A stretch of DNA of 9,352 nt. It comes from CAJQND01 sp051010095. GTDB lineage: Bacteria; Pseudomonadota; Alphaproteobacteria; Rhizobiales; CAJQND01. The stretch lies in contig JBPCVX010000059.1 of the NCBI GenBank assembly GCA_051010095.1, positions 1 through 9,352 of the forward strand. Reading direction: 5' to 3'. The position numbers and the translations under genes are program-made. Within the stretch, counting starts at the first letter, position 1. Each line of letters starts with the position of its first letter. Below are positions 6,390 through 9,352 of this stretch, piece after piece. The notes beneath the pieces were generated by a model. The model was not told the DNA's origin. It worked only from the letters and a program-made list of their open reading frames with translations, and searched no databases.

Positions 6390-7178
6390 ATGTTTTCTTT
6401 TATGCGTTTTATAAGCCGTATTATTCGACTGAGTGTGATTTTGGGGTTTGTGTTTATCGCACTCCCCATCGCGACTTCGGCTGTTTTGAAATATCAGCAA
6501 GGCTGGCCTTCTGGTTGGAGCGGTGCCGACTGGTCAGCCACCAACACAGCCCCTGACCCGGCCGTTGAGCGCGATGCTATCATCCGCGTTTATGCCGCCC
6601 GCACGGGGCGCTGGAAATCGGTTTTTGCTGTGCATTCCTGGATTGCGATCAAGCCCAAAGATGCACCACGCTGGACCCGCTTCGACGTGGTGGGGTGGGG
6701 TCGGCCCTTGCGCCAGGATGCCTACGCTGTTGATGCGCGTTGGTATTCAAATCCCCCGCATGTTGTTCACGAAATCAAAGGAGAACAGGCTGAAAAGCTT
6801 ATTCCTGAGGTGATTGCGGCCATTCAGGCCTATCCTTATGGAAGTTACGGCGATTACCGCATTTGGCCAGGCCCTAACTCAAACACTTTCGTTGCCACCA
6901 TCGTGCGCGCCGTGCCTGGCCTTGATGCGACTTTGCCGGCAACCGCCGTGGGCAAGGATTTCCTCGGTAATGGTCTAACCTATGGGCCGATGCCATCTAA
7001 AACAGGTGGGCAAATTTCGTGGTCAGGCATTATTGGCGCCGGGCTTTCCTGGGAGGAAGGTGCAGAGCTGCATTTGCTTGGCGGCACGCTGGGCGTGAAC
7101 CCCTTAAAACTCTCGGTCTCGCTGCCAGGCCTTGGGCGCCTGTCGCTGAAAGATGAGGCCGTGGCAAGTGAGCCCTAG
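6390..7178 (+). CDS. DUF3750 family membrane-anchored protein of unknown function
   Basis: A protein of about 262 residues recognised as a DUF3750 member by its overall pattern, including AVHSWIAIKP (about 81-90), VVGWGRP, YPYGSYGDYRIWPGPNSN and a closing glycine-rich beta-type region. One hydrophobic N-terminal segment (about residues 5-30) follows arginines (RFISRIIR), suggesting an N-in signal anchor with the rest in the periplasm. The segment HSWIAI followed by GPNSNTF recalls lipoprotein or peptidase-like folds, but no catalytic residues can be named. The start is uncertain: GTG at 6372, ATG at 6390 and ATG at 6402 are in frame, and none has a strong ribosome site. ATG 6390 is a compromise. 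lepA follows after 68 bases on the same strand and may share its transcript. No function is known to me for this family. Confidence 0.8.
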   Translation: MFSFMRFISRIIRLSVILGFVFIALPIATSAVLKYQQGWPSGWSGADWSATNTAPDPAVERDAIIRVYAARTGRWKSVFAVHSWIAIKPKDAPRWTRFDVVGWGRPLRQDAYAVDARWYSNPPHVVHEIKGEQAEKLIPEVIAAIQAYPYGSYGDYRIWPGPNSNTFVATIVRAVPGLDATLPATAVGKDFLGNGLTYGPMPSKTGGQISWSGIIGAGLSWEEGAELHLLGGTLGVNPLKLSVSLPGLGRLSLKDEAVASEP

Positions 7179-7246
7179 CGCTTGGCAAAGTGAAACAAAG
7201 AAGCCGCTTGACGCGGCGGCAAATGCGGTGTCAAAGAGCACCCGAA

Positions 7247-9049
7247 ATGACCGATTTAAAGCACATCCGCAATTTCTCAATCGTCGCCCATATTGACCAT
7301 GGGAAGTCGACCCTTGCCGACCGTCTGATCCAGATCTGCGGCGGGCTGTCTGACCGTGAGATGACCGAGCAGGTGCTCGACAATATGGAGCTTGAGAAAG
7401 AGCGCGGCATCACAATCAAAGCCCAAACCGTGCGACTTACTTACAAGGCGAACGATGGCGAGGCCTATACGCTGAACCTTATCGACACGCCGGGCCATGT
7501 GGATTTTGCCTATGAGGTGAACCGTTCACTTGCCGCCTGTGAGGGCTCGCTTCTGGTGGTGGATGCAAGCCAGGGCGTGGAAGCACAAACACTGGCCAAT
7601 GTGTATCAGGCGATCAACAATGATCATGAGATCGTGCCGGTGCTTAACAAAGTGGATTTACCGGCCGCAGAGCCTGAGCGCGTGCGCGCACAGATTGAAG
7701 ATGTGATCGGGCTTGAGACCGAAAACGCCGTTGAGATTTCCGCCAAGACGGGCATTGGCGTTGAGAATGTTCTCGAAGCCATTGTCACCGAACTGCCCGC
7801 GCCTAAAGGCGATGCGGCTGCCCCCTTAAAAGCCATGCTGGTGGACAGCTGGTATGATGCCTATCTGGGCGTTGTGGTTTTGGTGCGGGTGATGGATGGC
7901 AGGCTCAAGAAGGGCCAGCGCATCAAGCTTATGTCGACGGATGCAAATTATCTGGTTGATCGCGTCGGTGTGTTTGAACCCAAGCAAACCATGGTCGGCG
8001 AATTGGGCCCTGGCGAAATCGGCTTCTTTACAGCGGCCATTAAACAGGTGGCCGATACCCGTGTGGGCGACACGGTGACAGAGGAAAAACGCCAAACCGC
8101 TCATGCCCTGCCCGGTTTCCAGCCTGCGCAACCGGTTGTGTTCTGCGGGTTCTTCCCCGTTGATAGCGCTGATTTTGAGGGCCTGCGCGATGCCATGGCC
8201 AAGCTGCGGCTGAACGATGCAAGCTTTGAATTTGAGATGGAAACATCAGCCGCACTGGGCTTCGGGTTCCGCTGCGGTTTTTTGGGCCTGCTGCATCTGG
8301 AGATCGTGCGCGAGCGCATCGAGCGCGAGTTCGGCATTGAGCTGATCACCACAGCGCCTTCGGTGATTTATCACATCTACCACACCAATGGCGAAATGCA
8401 GGAGCTGCATAACCCGGTGGATATGCCTGATGTGGTGAAGATTGACCGCATTGAAGAACCGTGGATTGAAGCAACTATTTTGGTGCCCGATGATTATCTG
8501 GGCGCGGTGTTGAAGCTGTGCCAGGACAGGCGCGGCCGCCAAAAAGAGCTCACCTATGCGGGCAGCCGCGCCATGCTGGTCTATGAACTGCCGCTCAACG
8601 AAGTGGTGTTTGATTTCTACGACAGGCTTAAATCCATCTCCCGCGGCTATGCCAGCTTTGATTACAACATCATCGGCTATGAAGCGGAAAATCTGGTGAA
8701 GATGCAAATTCTGGTGAATGCTGATCCGGTGGATGCGCTCTCCATCATCGTGCACCGCGAGCGCGCCGAACAGCGCGGCCGGGTGATGTGTGAAAAGCTC
8801 AAGGATCTTATTCCACGCCATCTGTTCAAAATCCCCATTCAGGCGGCCATTGGCGGCAAGGTGATCGCGCGCGAAACAATCGCGGCCCTGCGCAAAGACG
8901 TAACGGCGAAATGTTATGGCGGCGATGTCTCGCGCAAGCGCAAGCTGTTGGACAAGCAGAAGGCGGGCAAGAAGAAGATGCGCCAGTTCGGCAAGGTGGA
9001 AATCCCGCAGGATGCGTTCATCTCAGCCCTGAAAATGGACGAGAACTGA
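7247..9049 (+). CDS. lepA: Elongation factor 4 (LepA), ribosomal back-translocation GTPase
   Basis: A complete 600-residue protein, matching the usual LepA length. LepA is a ribosome-binding translational GTPase, with reported roles in back-translocation and in ribosome biogenesis and initiation. GTPase motifs in order are G1 AHIDHGKST (14-22), G2 RGITI (53-57), G3 DTPGH with catalytic His84 (80-84), G4 NKVD (134-137) and G5 SAK (165-167). Domains II, III and V follow, and the LepA-specific C-terminal domain is basic, with GGDVSRKRKLLDKQKAGKKK near residue 560-580. The frame is open upstream to a GTG at 7190, but the extra 19 residues are unlike the family. The ATG at 7247 gives the standard MTDLKHIRNFSIVAHIDHGK-type start and has AAAGAG 8 bases upstream. 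The gene is nearly universal in bacteria and its place next to the methylamine genes is probably incidental. Confidence 0.97.
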   Translation: MTDLKHIRNFSIVAHIDHGKSTLADRLIQICGGLSDREMTEQVLDNMELEKERGITIKAQTVRLTYKANDGEAYTLNLIDTPGHVDFAYEVNRSLAACEGSLLVVDASQGVEAQTLANVYQAINNDHEIVPVLNKVDLPAAEPERVRAQIEDVIGLETENAVEISAKTGIGVENVLEAIVTELPAPKGDAAAPLKAMLVDSWYDAYLGVVVLVRVMDGRLKKGQRIKLMSTDANYLVDRVGVFEPKQTMVGELGPGEIGFFTAAIKQVADTRVGDTVTEEKRQTAHALPGFQPAQPVVFCGFFPVDSADFEGLRDAMAKLRLNDASFEFEMETSAALGFGFRCGFLGLLHLEIVRERIEREFGIELITTAPSVIYHIYHTNGEMQELHNPVDMPDVVKIDRIEEPWIEATILVPDDYLGAVLKLCQDRRGRQKELTYAGSRAMLVYELPLNEVVFDFYDRLKSISRGYASFDYNIIGYEAENLVKMQILVNADPVDALSIIVHRERAEQRGRVMCEKLKDLIPRHLFKIPIQAAIGGKVIARETIAALRKDVTAKCYGGDVSRKRKLLDKQKAGKKKMRQFGKVEIPQDAFISALKMDEN

Positions 9050-9278
9050 GGCGCTCAGCGCCTGACACTTAGTGTCTGACACGGACATTCGCGCGGCCTG
9101 ACCGGCCGGACCACGCTTGTGGTATTGTCGCAAGCTCGACGCTTGCTCCCTCTTTTTCCCCTGCAAATTCGAATGGGGTTTGGAACAAGAAGGAGTGATG
9201 CGCAGCATCACGACTAGACCCGACCGGGTCTCAGCCGAGAGCCTGCGCCCGCGCAGCCGTGAGCAAGCATCAGCTTGC
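9049..9278. repeat. Chain of short perfect stem-loops downstream of lepA
   Basis: Within 230 bases there are at least eight perfect inverted repeats: AGGCGCT/AGCGCCT (9049-9063, 1-base centre), GACACT/AGTGTC (9064-9076, 1-base centre), CGGCC/GGCCG (9094-9108), ACCAC/GTGGT (9110-9123), GCAAGC/GCTTGC (9130-9146), GTGATGC/GCATCAC (9195-9211), AGACCC/GGGTCT (9216-9231), CTGCGC/GCGCAG (9243-9256), and GCAAGC/GCTTGC again (9263-9278). The first overlaps the last base of lepA. None is followed directly by a clean T-run, although TCTTTTT occurs at 9151-9157, five bases after the fifth hairpin, which could act as a weak terminator for lepA. Two hairpins share the same arms. The stretch could be a palindromic intergenic element, an array of terminators between convergent genes, or a structured RNA. 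Confidence 0.6.
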
Positions 9279-9297
9279 GAACTGGCGCGAGCGAATT

Positions 9298-9352
9298 CTA
9301 TTGATAAAGATGCGCCACAAGCCGGTCGAGGAAGGTCTCGCAAGAGGCAACC
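9298..9352 (-). CDS. Possible C-terminal end of a gene converging on lepA (partial)
   Basis: Read on the minus strand, the last 55 bases give 17 codons and a TAG at 9298-9300, with peptide VASCETFLDRLVAHLYQ. The residue pattern is amphipathic and protein-like, with codon choice like that of the neighbours, and it ends just where the hairpin-rich stretch begins. This would place the hairpins between two convergent genes. The length is too short to name a family. The competing readings on the plus strand (for example from 9198) are rich in Arg, Ser and Ala and look like translated palindromes. Confidence 0.35.
   Translation of the reverse strand, partial: VASCETFLDRLVAHLYQ

Noticed and set aside
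7190..7246. Longer LepA starting at GTG 7190
   Set aside because: The added 19 residues do not fit the LepA N-terminus, and ATG 7247 has its own ribosome site and gives the standard start.
8246..8821. 191-codon open frame on the minus strand across lepA
   Set aside because: It is antisense to conserved LepA domains; the His/Ala-rich translation is typical of a shadow frame.
9049..9278. CRISPR array
   Set aside because: The repeats are inverted, differ in sequence and lack regular spacing; no cas genes are present.
9023..9343. 106-codon open frame on the minus strand after lepA
   Set aside because: It overlaps the end of lepA and consists mostly of translated palindromes of biased composition; no recognisable domain.
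9117..9352. Plus-strand open frame through the hairpin chain, with an ATG at 9198 after AAGGAG
   Set aside because: The ribosome site is only 2 bases from the ATG and the peptide is low-complexity (Arg/Ser/Ala). It might be real if it continues beyond the window, but the evidence is weaker than for the minus-strand reading.

Overview
The window looks like chromosomal DNA of an alphaproteobacterial methylotroph or methylamine user. This rests on the gene families (a type III-like glutamine synthetase homologue beside split glutamate synthase-like genes, DUF3750, LepA) and on moderately GC-rich coding sequence. No rRNA or other lineage marker is present, so the taxon is an inference.

Left part (1-1036, + strand): the last 40 codons of formate-tetrahydrofolate ligase (fhs) are followed 9 bases later by a complete folD. 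Together these interconvert 5,10-methylene-THF, 10-formyl-THF and formate.

Middle part (1042-6169, - strand): reading leftward from a divergent promoter region near 6200, the order is mgsA, mgsB, mgsC, gmaS, then a NiCoT/UreH-type metal transporter gene. mgsABC encode the three subunits of N-methylglutamate synthase, which correspond to the glutaminase-like, GXGXG and FMN domains of glutamate synthase. gmaS encodes gamma-glutamylmethylamide synthetase. This is the first half of the indirect (N-methylglutamate) route of methylamine use. The second half, N-methylglutamate dehydrogenase (mgdABCD), would deliver methylene-THF to FolD and Fhs. It is not in the window and may lie left of fhs. The gap upstream of mgsA (6170-6389) holds two adjacent perfect palindromes that overlap a plausible promoter, which suggests repressor control.

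Right part (6390-9049, + strand): a DUF3750 protein of unknown function with an N-terminal membrane anchor, then lepA (elongation factor 4). After lepA, 9049-9278 is an unusual run of about eight short perfect stem-loops. The last 55 bases may hold the end of a gene on the - strand that converges on lepA.

No tRNA, rRNA, CRISPR array, insertion sequence or phage gene was seen. The most unusual items are the hairpin chain after lepA, the paired palindromes at the mgsA promoter, the loss of the iron-sulfur cysteines in MgsC, and the convergent arrangement of the methylamine and folate C1 genes.
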